Shown here piece by piece: positions 23,101 through 34,344 of a DNA stretch of 64,000 bases. This DNA is from Punica granatum (lineage: Eukaryota > Streptophyta > Magnoliopsida > Myrtales > Lythraceae), in the NCBI RefSeq assembly GCF_007655135.1, contig NC_045130.1, positions 33,972,605 to 34,036,604 of the forward strand, in the 5' to 3' direction. Below the pieces are notes generated by a model. The model ran no database searches, was not told the DNA's origin, and worked only from the letters and a program-made list of their open reading frames with translations. The position numbers and the translations under genes were made by a program. Positions within the stretch are counted from its first letter, which is position 1. Each line of letters opens with the position of its first letter.

Positions 23101-24540
23101 CCTCAAGAACAAACTAAAATTCAGAGTAAAACCAAATCTTCCTTCGATTGGCTCAGAATTTAAACATAACAGAAAAATAATTGCAGCTGATGAACGTATC
23201 TTATGGGATTGTAGGGATTTGTGATATCCGATTGGCAAGGAATCGATAGGATCACCTCGCCGCCTCATGCCAATTACTCATATTCCATACAAGCTGGAGT
23301 TTCTGCTGGCATTGATATGGTTAGTCAGTTTATATCCTTGCTCAAACTGTTAGATAACACACTCAATATAACTTCTCATGGTTGTTTCTCGGGTATTTTA
23401 CAGATCATGGTTCCATACACCTACACAGAGTTCATCAATGAACTAACCAGGCAAGTGAAAAGCAAGATCATCCCGATGAGCCGAATCGACGATGCAGTGA
23501 GCAGAATCCTTCGGGTTAAGTTCACGATGGGCCTATTTGAGCATCCATTGGCTGATGACAGCCTAGTCAAACAATTAGGAAGTCAGGTTAGTTAATAGTT
23601 GGTTAGAAGTCGATCAAGAGCCCGATGTACAAGTGATACAATGAGACTACGTTTCTCATTCTCTCTTTTCGGGTATTAACAGGAGCACAGAGAGCTGGCT
23701 AGAGAAGCTGTTAGAAAGTCCTTAGTGTTGCTGAAGAACGGCGAGTCTGCTGATGGGCCAGTGCTTCCGCTTCCCAAGAACGCACCGAAGATACTCGTTG
23801 CAGGAAGCCACGCTGATAACCTTGGGTACCAGTGTGGTGGATGGACAATCGAGTGGCAAGGTCTCAGCGGAAACAACCTCACGAGCGGTAACTTTCACGT
23901 CTTGAACTCCCTTTTACTTGTTCTTTACCTCTTTTATGTCCACTTAGAAGCATTCTGTACAGGTTGAAAGAACTTCCTTTTAGATTCAAACTCATCCCGA
24001 CTTTGGATTCCTGATGATCCCTGCTGCCCTCTCTCTTGAACAGGCACCACGATCCTCAAAGCCATTAAGGACACCGTTGATCGAAAGACCGACGTTGTCT
24101 ACAAAGAGAATCCCAGTGCAGACTTTGTGAAATCAGGAGGATTCTCTTATGCAGTAGTGGTAGTGGGCGAGCCCGCATATGCCGAAACATTCGGGGACAA
24201 CCTGAACCTAACTATCCCCGACCCAGGCCCCGCCACCATCACAAACGTCTGCGGGTCTGTGAAGTGCGTTGTAATTGTCATCTCAGGCCGTCCAGTTGTT
24301 CTTCAGCCATATGTCTCATCGATAGGCGCTCTCGTGGCAGCGTGGCTCCCTGGTACTGAAGGACAGGGTGTCACAGATGTCCTGTTCGGCGATTACAGGT
24401 TTACCGGAAAGCTTCCTCGGACATGGTTCAAGACGGTCGATCAGCTCCCCATGAACGTCGGCGACGCCCATTACGACCCACTCTTTCCATTTGGTTTCGG
24501 CTTGACCACCAAACCCACCCATCAGCAACTGAGATTGTAA
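20129..24540 (+). pseudogene. GH3 beta-D-glucosidase copy B, disrupted
   Basis: All nine exons of copy A are present with the same splice sites: 20129-20348, 20458-20662, 20762-20852, 20944-21086, 22882-23125, 23215-23319, 23404-23586, 23683-23887, 24044-24540. Codon 60, CGA in copy A, is TGA here (20306-20308), ending the protein just after the signal peptide. Lysine 228, the substrate-binding Lys of the family, is threonine (ACG at 22904-22906). A 1.29-kb LINE sits in intron 4, and the 5' flank with the TATA-like site is gone. The nucleophile and acid/base regions are otherwise intact. A one-base insertion near the end moves the stop, so the tail reads 'HQQLRL'. Downstream restart or stop readthrough cannot be excluded, but the simplest reading is a young pseudogene. 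Confidence 0.88.
21146..22432 (-). mobile_element. 5'-truncated LINE in intron 4 of GH3 copy B
   Basis: An insert absent from copy A. It is flanked by a perfect 13-base duplication 'ACCTGCAAGATTT' (21133-21145 and 22433-22445). The T-run at 21143-21154 is the poly(A) tail of a minus-strand element. The minus frame 21262-21906 (214 codons) reads 'FISWLCVHNRLATKDRLLNW', then 'CEFYSS' and 'RDRLFFECPVTQGIW', which is the zinc-binding zf-RVT domain at the end of plant LINE reverse transcriptases. Upstream (22156-22440) is broken 'GGLGIKDLSLWNKVCVLKNL' sequence from the same ORF2. The reverse transcriptase core is missing, so it is a dead-on-arrival copy. It lies within an intron, antisense to the host gene. 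Confidence 0.92.
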
Positions 24541-24894
24541 CCTTTGGTTTTAACTCATTTTTCCACCTTACTGTCTTTAAGAAACATTGCATCATCTTCA
24601 CTGGAGACAAATAAAATCGAGTTCTTTCTTTCGGAGGAGAGAATTCCCGAGACATCGCATCGATATTCTAATAGCTCCGGAAAAACAAGTGCTTTAACTA
24701 GAAGCAGGAGAACGAACTAAAAAATTGACAGAATTTAAAACACGGGACACATCGAGAAGAATCCTCGAGATATAATCCTGGTAGAGTTCACGTCGATAAG
24801 GCTTCGATTTATCTAGGGTTAAATCATACCCACCTCCGTCACTTATCCACCTTAGAGACCGGAAACAGACTATGTCAACTATAGATACCTTAAA

Positions 24895-25310
24895 CAGCCA
24901 TTGAAAATCCGAATCAACGACCTCGTGAAGCGGGTGACTTTGGAGGAGTGGCCAAGTGCTACGGATTGAACGTAGTGTGGCTTCCGTTGGGCTGATGAAG
25001 TATTACGTCGGCATAACTGCATAGGAGCATACTATAGACTCCTTGGCACAGCTAAAATTCATTGTCTTATTGTTGGGAGTCAAATAAGAAAACAATTCCA
25101 CACCGGCCATGAAAGAAAAATTAGAAGGGTTATATGAGATTTTGAGTCCAGCAACTTATCATCTTAAGTTCGGAAAGAGAACATGAGTAGCCAAGGAGAG
25201 CTCCAACCCCTCCGGGACACCGCAGAGACTTGGACAGAGATGGTCGATGAGTTTCAAACGGGTTCCCTCAACCCACCTCAGAATTCCCGAGATCGTAATG
25301 CAAAGCACAT
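24895..25310 (+). pseudogene. Relic of a further GH3 gene (exons 1-2), unit B
   Basis: The duplicate of the relic at 14163-14600. It reads 'RINDLVKRVTLEEW' near 24915 and 'ETWTEMVDEFQTGS' near 25225, again with broken frames and no later exons. Small differences from the unit A relic accumulated after the duplication. It shows that at least three GH3 genes or gene parts once stood here. Confidence 0.75.
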
Positions 25311-25467
25311 AAGTTCAGACACAGATAAACTAGTCAATACTCGGAAACAATTTATTCAGGTTCAAATCCTTGGTCACCTATACAAGAAACCAGGAAAAGT
25401 ATATAAGAAATTACAAGGGGTATGATGTTAAGAACATCATAACGTTAGGATCTGCTGCTGAACCGCA

Positions 25468-26367
25468 TCAGAAGCTAGCATCAGTTGCTGGTTTCCCATT
25501 CTTGTCTCGCGTCTGGTTCTCGGCCTCCTTAATCTGCCTCATGATCTCAACTTTCTTCTCCAGAAGTGCTTCGATCTTGGCATTTATCTTCTCCAGCTTC
25601 TCTTTTAACTTGCTAAGGTCCTCTTTCTTGTCCTTGTGACCAAGTTTCCTCTTCTTCTCACCCTTGCCCTTCTTCTCTTGGTCAGTCTTGTCCTGTTGAA
25701 TTTCTACCTGGCCTTCTTGTTCGGCTTTGCCCTTTGAGGTAAAGTCATTTCTATCATCTGCATCCTCCTGTCCCTCGACCTCCTCTTTGCCTTTGTCTTC
25801 TCCTTTCCTATCCTCTTCATCGCTGTCCTTCTCCATTTCTTTATTACCCGCATCTCTCTTTTCCGTTCCCTTCCCCTCCTTCTCATCATTGCCTCCTTTT
25901 CGCTCTTCAATCTCATCCTCGTGTTTCTCCTTTTTAATTTTCTCATCTTCACCTTCACTAGTCTCACCCGATTCAACCTCGCACTTCTTGTCTTTCCCTT
26001 TCTCTTTTTCCTTCTTCTTCTTCTCTTCTTTCTCCTCATCTTTGATATCCTCTTTCTCCTTCAGTTCTTTGTCTTTGTCTTTAGCCTTCTCTTTCCCTTC
26101 CTTTTCATCTTTCTCCTTCTTGGCTTCCTTTTCTGCCTTCACCGACTTATCCTCATCTTTCACCTTGTGTTTATCTGCCTTCTCTTTCTTGCAGGACGGC
26201 TTCACTTTCTCTATGCATTTCGCCTTTAATTCAAGTTCTGTCTCTGTCTTTCTACCATTTTCATCGACTGATTCGGAGGTTGTGCTCTTGCTCTTCAGCT
26301 TGAGATTAAGCTTTTCCTTTTTAACCTTTTCCACTCCACCTACTACAGGACCACAATTGTCAGCCAT
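25468..26367 (-). CDS. Lysine/glutamate-rich disordered protein with C-terminal coiled coil
   Basis: A single coding exon of 299 codons. Residues 1-15 ('MADNCGPVVGG') are followed by about 230 residues made almost entirely of K, E, D and G in short blocks ('EKEAKKEKDEKEGKEK'), predicted to be disordered. Residues about 245-285 ('LKEKLEKINAKIEALLEKK') have heptad leucine/isoleucine spacing of a coiled coil, before a polar tail ending 'KPATDASF'. A 5'-UTR intron fits 26413-27081 (donor GTGAGT, acceptor GCAG), putting the leader exon upstream of 27082. I do not recognise the family; similar plant proteins are usually annotated only as glutamic acid-rich. The long low-complexity frame on the other strand is its mirror. 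Its 3' flank adjoins the right end of the GH3 duplication. Confidence 0.75.
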   Translation of the reverse strand: MADNCGPVVGGVEKVKKEKLNLKLKSKSTTSESVDENGRKTETELELKAKCIEKVKPSCKKEKADKHKVKDEDKSVKAEKEAKKEKDEKEGKEKAKDKDKELKEKEDIKDEEKEEKKKKEKEKGKDKKCEVESGETSEGEDEKIKKEKHEDEIEERKGGNDEKEGKGTEKRDAGNKEMEKDSDEEDRKGEDKGKEEVEGQEDADDRNDFTSKGKAEQEGQVEIQQDKTDQEKKGKGEKKRKLGHKDKKEDLSKLKEKLEKINAKIEALLEKKVEIMRQIKEAENQTRDKNGKPATDASF

Positions 26368-27199
26368 GTCAGCCTTCTCTTCCAGGAGCCCGAATTAAAA
26401 TCTTTTCGTCTTCTGCACCTAGAAGGATGGGAAAAACGGAATGAATCCATCAATGAACCGAAAGATTGATAATTTTATAAGAACTTGAAACCACGGCCAA
26501 AACTTCAGCACCATCTGACGAATAAAGAGATTCTGCAATCATACAATGCAAACACATTAATCAAAACTAGCCTTGCTTATTGATGTTATTGCGGTAGAAA
26601 ACAATAAGAGATATGGCAACTAATTCGAAAGAGAAATACTCGATCTCACGGGAAGTAGCTGCATTTTAAAAATGACATATTTGCTGCCTATCACCCGGCA
26701 AATTACGCACAAAAAACTGAGAGACGCTTGAAGTATCTGGTACAAATGCATCGGAGAACAACTAGACAGCGTTCATACAATGAGAAAGCCGAAACATTTC
26801 GCTTTCCGATATCATCCAAGTGACTAACAGAGTGTCATCCAGTGCAGTAACAGACAGGAAAAGACATTATCTTGTTTACTAAAATGCTCTGATTAGCATC
26901 TCCATGAACAACAACAAACGCACAAAATCCTAATCGTCTCCTACATAATATGCAGAAACTGGTCGCCTTCGTCTATGATCATCCCCAAAAAACGATACAA
27001 AAAGAGGAAAAATCATAGTCCAGAGGAAAAGGATGATCTTTCATGAGATGATCATCGAAACCCAGAAGATAAAAGACTCACCTGTTGTGTCTTTTCCTGT
27101 TGGTTGCTTGAATGAATTGGGATTCTTCTGCTAGAGGAGGAGGAGGAGGTGAGGGGAGAAGCTCTTCGTCCCTTTATGCTCATTCACGGCTTCCTTCCT

Positions 27200-27700
27200 C
27201 CGCCGGGTCGAATCCATTCCCGGCCAGTAGAGAAATTTCTCCACAGGTGGTTGCGTGGCAGATGCCCACAGTGCCCACGCAAATTAAGGGAGACAGGAAC
27301 AGTGGTACTCTTGGGCATCAGTTTTGCTTAACGGAAACTCTAAGCATGACCGTGGGATCCACGCAAGACCATCCATCGGTGGCACTCATGCGGGCCCACG
27401 CAGGAGGACGGTCGGGATCCCGATGTTACAAGACATCGAGACATGCTAGACTCGGCTTAATTATTCCCGTTCATTAAATGATCTGAATTCCTTCTTCTCA
27501 CAATTATGTTTTTGGCCATCAACAATTTCAAGTATCACCGTTGCTCCCTTGGACTTTCGTTCATCTTGAATTGAGCAGATAACTCAGAGGTTCTATCAAT
27601 GAAACTGTGTCCTTTTATTAGTTATTAAAAATTTTATTTTACAGTACAAAGCCCACAAACCTTTATTGTAATAAAAAATAATAAATAAATAAAAACTCTT
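27200..27700. other. Promoter side of the Lys/Glu-rich gene; no gene seen
   Basis: The frame at 27112-27477 on the plus strand overlaps the leader of the minus gene and shows no family resemblance. The rest is AT-rich. Confidence 0.4.
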
Positions 27701-27701
27701 G

Positions 27702-27952
27702 ACATAAAAAAAGGTACCCAAATAGTCTGTGGTTAAGGCTTGATGGATTGGCGTCACGAGTTCAATTCTCCCCCCGTGCTATTGTGTTTCTCCTAAGTTG
27801 CACGTGGGAGTCCAAGTCAACTTCGCCCTGCTGACCGCTAGCGCCTCGGTGGTGGGTTGCGCCCTGCGAGAGTTGTTGTGTTGGCCAATAGCGCCGAATT
27901 TCGGGGATATGATTGCCCACTACACCAAACCCCTAATTTTCACATAAAAAAA
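27702..27952 (+). repeat. tRNA-derived SINE-like element
   Basis: The head has a pol III box A-like 'GTGGTTAAGGCTTGATGG' near 27729 and a box B-like 'GAGTTCAATTCTCC' at 27768. The body runs to 'CTACACCAAACCCCTAA' and ends in an A-rich tail. 'ACATAAAAAAA' occurs at both edges (27702-27712, 27942-27952) and may be the target-site duplication, although the right one overlaps the tail. A decayed relative of its 3' half lies at 28038-28143. Confidence 0.6.
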
Positions 27953-28037
27953 AAGAATCAAATGGAAATTTTTTCGATTTGAATAGAGAAATTTTTGAGG
28001 ATCCACTTATTACAAATTCATCTTTAATCCTATCTCT

Positions 28038-28143
28038 TGCTGATCACAAGCGCTTTGGTGGTGGGTTGCACACTGAGGGCGGTTGTGCTAGCTAACAGCT
28101 TCGGAGTCCGGGAGTGTGATTACCTACTACACCAAATCCCCTA
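28038..28143 (+). repeat. 3' fragment of the same SINE family
   Basis: 'GGTGGTGGGTTGCACACTG' and 'CTACACCAAATCCCCTA' align in order with 27848 and 27918 of the fuller element. The 5' pol III boxes are missing. Confidence 0.6.
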
Positions 28144-28540
28144 TAGAAATTTTGAAAAATTTAGGTATTATAAATTCTTTTGTAATCGTATCTCGTCACA
28201 TGATATGAGAGAGTATCAATCGCATTGCAGCAAATAGTGAATAAATCTTAGTCCCTTGAGTAATTAATATAATTATTCTTGATTATTTAATTGATTCTTT
28301 CGACATTGTTAGGACTATTTAAGATATTTTAGAAAAAGTCCTCGCAAATTGCAATCGTCCAAGCCATCGCTTTCCGATAACTAACATTCCAATTCCCAAT
28401 GCTACCGCCCTGTGTGTCAGTTTAAGATTGCAAGCTCGCAGACAACTGCCTCCTCCGCCGCTGCGACGCCATGTGAACCGAGAGGACATCCTTAAATCCG
28501 CCGCGGGAAGGCCGCTGTCCGCTTTAGTTTCCCCACTTTC
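28144..28540. other. 5' flank of the UGT gene
   Basis: AT-rich DNA to about 28400, then a GC-richer leader. No TATA box could be fixed with confidence. Confidence 0.35.
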
Positions 28541-30105
28541 ATGGACCCCGCTCCTCGTAGGAACACGAAGCCCCATGCTGTCGTGATCCCGTACCCGTCC
28601 CAGGGCCATGTGACCCCGCTCATCGCCCTGGCGAAGCTCCTCCATTCCCGGGGCTTCCACATCACCTTTGTCAACACCGAGTTCAACCACCGCCGCCTGG
28701 TCCGGTCCCATGGCGCCCACTTTATGGAGGGCTTGCCCGATTTCCAGTTCCAGGCCATCCCTGATGGACTCCCGCCATCCAATCAGGACGCTACCCAGCA
28801 CGTCCCCTCGCTCTGTGACTCGGTAAGGAAGAACTGCCTAGGACCGTTCAGGGAGCTGCTGGCTCGGCTGAACTCCTGCCCTGAGCTGCCCAAGGTGAGC
28901 TGCGTGGTGGCAGACGGAGTCATGAGCTTCGGAATAGATGCTGCGGCGGAGCTTGGGGTACCCGCGGTTCAGTTCTGGACCGCTTCGGCTTGCAGCTTCA
29001 TGGCTTACCTCCACTACCGCGAGCTTGTCCGGAGAGGGATCTTTCCGTTTAAAGGTACTTTAGTTACTCTTTTATCGGGATCAGGATCAAGCTCTAATCA
29101 AAGACGATAGACTCGATTTCTAGACATTAACTAAGTTTGCTGCCTGGCTATTTTCCAGATGATAATTTCATGGTCGACTTCACACTTGAGACGCCCATTG
29201 ACTGGATCCCTGGCATGAGAAACATTCGACTCAGGGATATTCCTAGCCACATAAGAACGACAAATCCCGATAGCATAATGTTCGACTTCATGGGTGAAGA
29301 AGCGCAGAACTGCCTCAAATCCACCGCCATCCTTTTCAACACCTTCGATGCATTCGAGCACGAGGTCCTATCTGCAATTGCAGACAAGTTCCCTGACATC
29401 TACACCATTGGTCCCATCCCTCTCATGACCCATCACATTGTGCACGAACCCGACTTAAAGGCAGTGCAGTCTAGCCTATGGAAAGAAGACATGAAGTGCC
29501 TCGAGTGGCTCGACAAGAGAGAGCCCGAATCAGTCGTGTACGTGAACTTTGGCAGCGTCACAGTGATGACGGAGCAGCACCTGAGAGAGTTCGCCTGGGG
29601 TCTTGCCAATAGCAATTGCCCGTTTCTATGGATCGTAAGGAAGGACATTGTAATGGGGGATTCCGCGACGCTGCCTGCAGAGTTCTCGGATGACGTCAAG
29701 GAGAGAGGGCTTCTTGTGGATTGGTGCCCGCAGTATGACGTTCTGAAGCACCCTGCAGTCGGGGCCTTCTTGACGCACTGCGGATGGAACTCTGTGATGG
29801 AGAGCGTGTGCGCAGGCGTGCCGATGATCTGCTGGCCATTCTTTGCAGACCAGCAGACGAACTGTCGGTACGCATGCACGGAATGGGGGACGGGCGTGGA
29901 GGTGGATGGGGACGTGAGAAGGGAGGAGATTGAGTCGATGGTTCGGGAAGTGATGGGAGGGGAGAAAGGCTGGGAAATGAGGGAGAGAGCTCAGTATTGG
30001 AAGAAGGAGGCCGAGGCGGCCAATTCGGTTGGTGGTTTGTCTCGCACCGCCTTCGATCGGTTTCTAAAGGAAGTTCTCCATCACGAGGGATATGATATAT
30101 ATTAG
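28541..30105 (+). CDS. UDP-glycosyltransferase, UGT85A-like
   Basis: Two exons, 28541-29054 and 29159-30105, join to 486 codons, a normal length for family 1 UGTs, with the intron where UGT85 genes carry one. These cytosolic enzymes move glucose from UDP-glucose to small acceptors; UGT85 members glucosylate cyanohydrins, terpenols, cytokinins and others. The catalytic H23 is in 'YPSQGHVTP', the partner aspartate D125 is in 'VVADGVMSF', and the PSPG donor-binding box runs from W360 ('[16 protein letters not shown]') through '[16 protein letters not shown]' to 'FFADQQTN'. All the key residues are present, so it should be active. The acceptor cannot be told from sequence. A poly(A) signal AATAAA lies at 30194. 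Confidence 0.95.
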
Positions 30106-31365
30106 GTGTCTAAACCTCGTAGAACACATGGATTCGGGTATAATTTCCATTCGAGAGTCTCAGTCTCGTGCACATAAGAGTTGTGATTAGGATAATAAAA
30201 TCCGGGTATTGAGCATTTTCTGTTTCCCCTTCCAATGGGAAGATAATTTCACTGAAAGCATGGATGGACCGATCGAGGGCTAGCAGGCTAGTCTACGTCT
30301 CCCGTACCTTATAGAGAGGAGAAAAGGAATATGCAGCAAGATCAGACACGGGACAAGCACACAATACTGCATAAATTTGGATGACATTTTCACTTGATTA
30401 CTCGACGATGGAAATTGTGAAACGGTTCATAGACATAGTTTATCATGCGATCCGCCAACCCTTGTGTAGGTTAGGTAGGTCCTTGTTGGTTAGGTAGGTC
30501 CATAGAACTAGTTGGCAAGAGCCCCTGGCCTAAAAATATGGTGAGACCATAGCACTTCCATAAAGAATTGGGTTTTGTTAGCTAATTGACCCGAAAAAGC
30601 CGAATAAAAACAGAATAACCTTCTCTGTGAATTTTTCTTGATCTATTTCATGTAAGTGCCCTATTTGTTTGAAGAAATGACTTGTTTGAGTCGTGAATTT
30701 TCACCATTTGTTTGGTAAAATAAATCTTTTTTTTCTTTTCCGGTGAACTTGTAAAATAACTCTTAATCTGCAACATTCATTTTTGGATTCATTCACTCGG
30801 GCAGATTTTAGTTATTTGATAAAATTATGAGATAAAATATACAAGATGATCAAGGACACATCAATGAGACATATCGATATGAATTTCAAAATCAATTTTT
30901 TAAAAGGTTTAAAGAATAACTCAATAAAATTGACATGGTAGTTAAATAGTATGATTTCTTTAAAAACTCTAGAAACCATTTAGAAAATTACTTTTTATTC
31001 GGCCATCTATACAATTTGTAGTAAGATTGACCTGTCCCGTGAATTAACAAAATACTCACATGGGCCATCCGGCGAAACCGATCACCCTCTTCATTAAAAA
31101 ACAGGAAGTTTAGAATATTGTGATTACTTCCAAATTAAAAAATAAAATTTGACGATGCAATGAATTATTAGGAAAAGCTGTAAGTGGGAAAGTTAGGGCC
31201 AACAACCTTTAACAAGACAGACCAAGACAAAAAACCTCACATGAATCCCCACTCAGACATGCTCTGAGTGGACCGCACAATCAGCTGTTCCTACTTCCAT
31301 AAATGGTACCTCCTTTGACAAAAATAAATTAATAGGAGGATAATAATAGCGGGAATAATAATAAA
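30106..31365. other. 3' flank of the UGT gene, AT-rich
   Basis: Besides the UGT poly(A) signal no gene is visible. A short 'GGTTAGGTAGGTCC' motif is repeated at about 30469 and 30490. Confidence 0.45.
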
Positions 31366-34340
31366 AAGCAATTTTTAACAGACAAGAGTTCTCTGATCTT
31401 TCTAACAGAGTCAGGCTAGCTCAAGAACAGTTTGCAGGAATTACAGAGGAAGATTATGCTTGGCTGCTTTGTTTCTGAAGTCCTTGCTACCGATAAACAT
31501 TTGAATAAGCTATATACCGACTTAAAATTAGCAGAGGAATTGTTTTACAAGCAGAAGGCAAAAGTTAGGTGGCTGTCTTTGGGAGGTCATGATACAAGTT
31601 TTTTCCACAGAACCGTGAAGATAAAGAAAAAAAAAAAAAAGCCAGGAACTCCACCAAGGTTCTAGTTAATGGAAATGGCGAAAGGCTTGAGGAGTCTGAG
31701 GACATAATTGTTGGGGCTGTGGAAATTTATCAGAATCTTTTGGGAAAAGTTAATCCTGAAGTTATAGGAGGAAATATCAGTGAATTAAGAGATTTGCTGA
31801 ACTATAACATTCCTGAGGATACCTGCTCTGTGCTAGTTGCTCCAGTTACACCTGAGGAATTGAAAGCTGCACTATGGACGATGCATGGGGATAGGGCCCC
31901 TGGCCCCAATGGTTCTGGCTCTCACTTTTATAAGTCTTCTAGTGATTTAGTCGGAAAGGACTTTACTCAAGCTGTGCTCAGTTTCTTTCACTCTGCTAAG
32001 CTGCTAGGGGAGACCAATAACACTAGCATCACGCTGGTTCCAAAAACTCTAAATCCTTCGAGGATGACTGAATTTCGACCTATCTCTTGCTGCAATGTGG
32101 TGTACAAATGCATCACCAAGGTACTCTCTAACAGGTTAAAGTCTCTTCTTCCTGACTTCATTTCTCCAAGCCAATGTGATTTCGTGGAAGGGCGCAGTAT
32201 TGGTGACAACATATTATTGGCACGTGAATTGGTCAAAGGGTATGGAAGAAGAAGAATTTCATCTAGGTGCACTATAAAGGTTGATGTAATAAAGTCTTTT
32301 GATTCCGTTGATTGGAGATTTTTTATGAATATATTTCAAGCTATTGGCATGCCTTAAGAGTTTTTCTGACTGGGTTTTTGCCTGCATTTGTGTCCAAGAT
32401 TCTCGGTAGTCATTAATGGTGAATTGCATGGCCATTTTGAGGGAAGAAACAATCTTAGATAGGGGGTTCCCCTCTCAACATATTTGCTTGTCATGGCCAT
32501 AGAGGTGCTCTCAGAGCTTCTCAGTTCAGCTGCTCTTGAAGGAAGGCTTGCTTATCATCCCAAATGTTCTAAAGTCCAACTTACGCACTTGGATTTGCCG
32601 ATGATCTTATGATATTCTTGAGAGGTGATGTTCCTTCTATCAAAATAATTTTGAGCATTTTTTAATGCATTTTATACTATGTCTGGACTCAAGTTGAACC
32701 CAAGGAAAACTGAGATTTTCTGTGCTGGGGTTGATCCTGGAGTTAGAAGACAGATTTTGCAGTTGAGTGGTTTTTGGGAGGGTGCCTTGCCTGTAAGGTA
32801 CTTGGGGGTCCCCCTTGTCCCTGGAAGACTATCTGATAAAGAATGCAAACTACTCATTGACAAGAATACCAGCAGAATAGAGGGATGAGCTGTTAAAAAA
32901 CTTTCTTATGCTGAGAGGCTGCAACAAGTAACTTCGGTTATCCAGTCCCTTCTTAAATTCTGGTGCACTGTATTCACTCTACCCAAAAAGGTTTTGAAGA
33001 AAGTGGAGAAAAGATGTAAGGCTTTCTTATGGAGAGGAAGAAGTACTGGAGCACAAGGGGCCAAAGTGGGTTGGAAACTTGTTTGTCTTCCTTAAAAAAA
33101 GGAGGCTTGGGAATTAAGGAAGTTGTGGTCTGGAACAAGGCTTGCAGCCTCAGGTATATATGGTTTTTATTCAACAAGCTGGGTCTTTATGGATCGCTTG
33201 GGTCAAGGCTTAGCTCATCAAAGGTAGGAGCTTTTGGTCTCTCGAAGCCCCTACCGATTGTTCATACGTTTGGAGGAAGTTGTTACAATTGAGGGACTGT
33301 GTATATCCTGTTATCAGGCAAGAATGAAGGATGGAAAGTCTGTTTTCTTCTGGTTCGACAACTGGTGCAGCCTCAGCCCCCTTGTCAACCATTTTGGGGG
33401 ATGCAGGAGCAGACATCAAATACAATTCACTGTCGCTGAGTTTGTCTCTGAGTTTGGCAGGGTTAGGCATCAAAGTGGACTGTGCTTACCTCCTGAGATA
33501 ATTAATCTTACTTTGACAGAAGGAGTTGAGGATAGAATTATCTGGGTTGCAGATCAGAAGGAAGGTTTTTCTATTGCAAGTGCTTGGGAGGCATTGAGAG
33601 ACAAAGGCGACAGGGTGAGATGGCACAAGTTAGTCTGGTTTCTCCCATGTGTGCCGAGGCATTCCTTTATAGTTTGGCTTCCTATTCATAACAAGCTCGC
33701 AACTAAGGACAAAATGGCTCAATGATTCCATTGCATCGATGAATCTTGTGTTTTTTGTGAGGTCGAGAAGGAGACAAGGGGTCATATATTTTTTACCTAT
33801 CCTTTCACTAAGAGAGTGTGGGAGAGGGTGTTGAATGCAGCTGGACAATACAGAGAAGTTGGGGCCTGGAGATCTGAAGTTGAATGGGAATATTGTTAAA
33901 TTCCAGAGGAAGAGTACTCTTGTATTGTAGTTATCCTTAGAATTGCCTTGCAGGCCTATGTGTATTACATCTGGAAAAGCAAGGAATGATTTTATTCACT
34001 TGGAGGTTGTGCCCACAATAGAAGGAATTTCGAATGTTATTAGAGGGACAGTACAAGGCAGATTGATGGGGGCTCAGCAAGTGATCCTGTAGGCACAGAC
34101 AGAACACCAGAAGAGGCAACTGGAAGCTTGGGGAGTTTGATTTTTCTCTTATTTTGTAACAATGGTTGTACTAGTAGTGGGTTTAAATTGGGTTTGAGGT
34201 CTTCATGTTTGATGAGCCTTTGAGGTCATGAGGTTTTTTATTTGTTAAGACTCTTGTAGAGCAGATGCTTTCATTTCAGTTCTTTAAGATTAATAAAGGG
34301 CAAAGCTCATTATGAGCTAAAAAAAAGTAATTTTTAATAA
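31366..34340 (+). mobile_element. Decayed 5'-truncated LINE (non-LTR retrotransposon)
   Basis: About 3 kb of ORF2 remnant on the plus strand. 31719-32357 encodes the start of the reverse transcriptase: 'GDRAPGPNGSGSHFYK' then 'FRPISCCNVVYKCITKVL'. The catalytic block survives as 'FADD' at 32594-32605 instead of the usual YADD. Next come 'GLKLNPRKTEIF' and 'YLGVPLVPGRLSDKEC' (32679-32888), 'GGLGIKEVVVWNKA' (33105), and a zinc-binding end 'HSFIVWLPIHNKLATKDK' (33660). Stops and frameshifts break it into at least six pieces. It ends in a short A-run near 34319-34326. Edges 'AAGYAATTTTTAAYA' at 31366-31380 and 34325-34339 look like a diverged target-site duplication (13 of 15 match). The endonuclease is missing. 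Confidence 0.92.
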
Positions 34341-34344
34341 AGTT

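Larger units (their letters stand above)
14738..25455. repeat. Tandem duplication, unit B
   Basis: Direct repeat of 6038-14737. It begins immediately where unit A ends, at 'GTTAGGATGCTG' then 'TTAAACTGCTTG'. Its right end falls at 'GTTAGGATCTGCTGCTG', inside the 3' flank of the Lys/Glu-rich gene. It has lost about 631 bp of GH3 promoter, gained a LINE, and holds 16636-19558, which unit A lacks. It has the empty site of the unit A MULE-like element. Confidence 0.9.

Noticed and set aside
6038..25455. The two long direct repeats as LTRs of a giant retroelement
   Set aside because: They contain a multi-exon host gene and abut directly, with no primer-binding site, gag-pol or TG...CA ends.
25727..26398. 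A 223-codon Ser/Phe-rich frame on the plus strand
   Set aside because: It is the low-complexity complement of the Lys/Glu-rich gene; GAR/AAR-rich codons read as Ser/Phe/Leu on the other strand.
27112..27477. A 121-codon plus-strand frame
   Set aside because: Overlaps the leader of the minus-strand gene and shows no recognisable domain.
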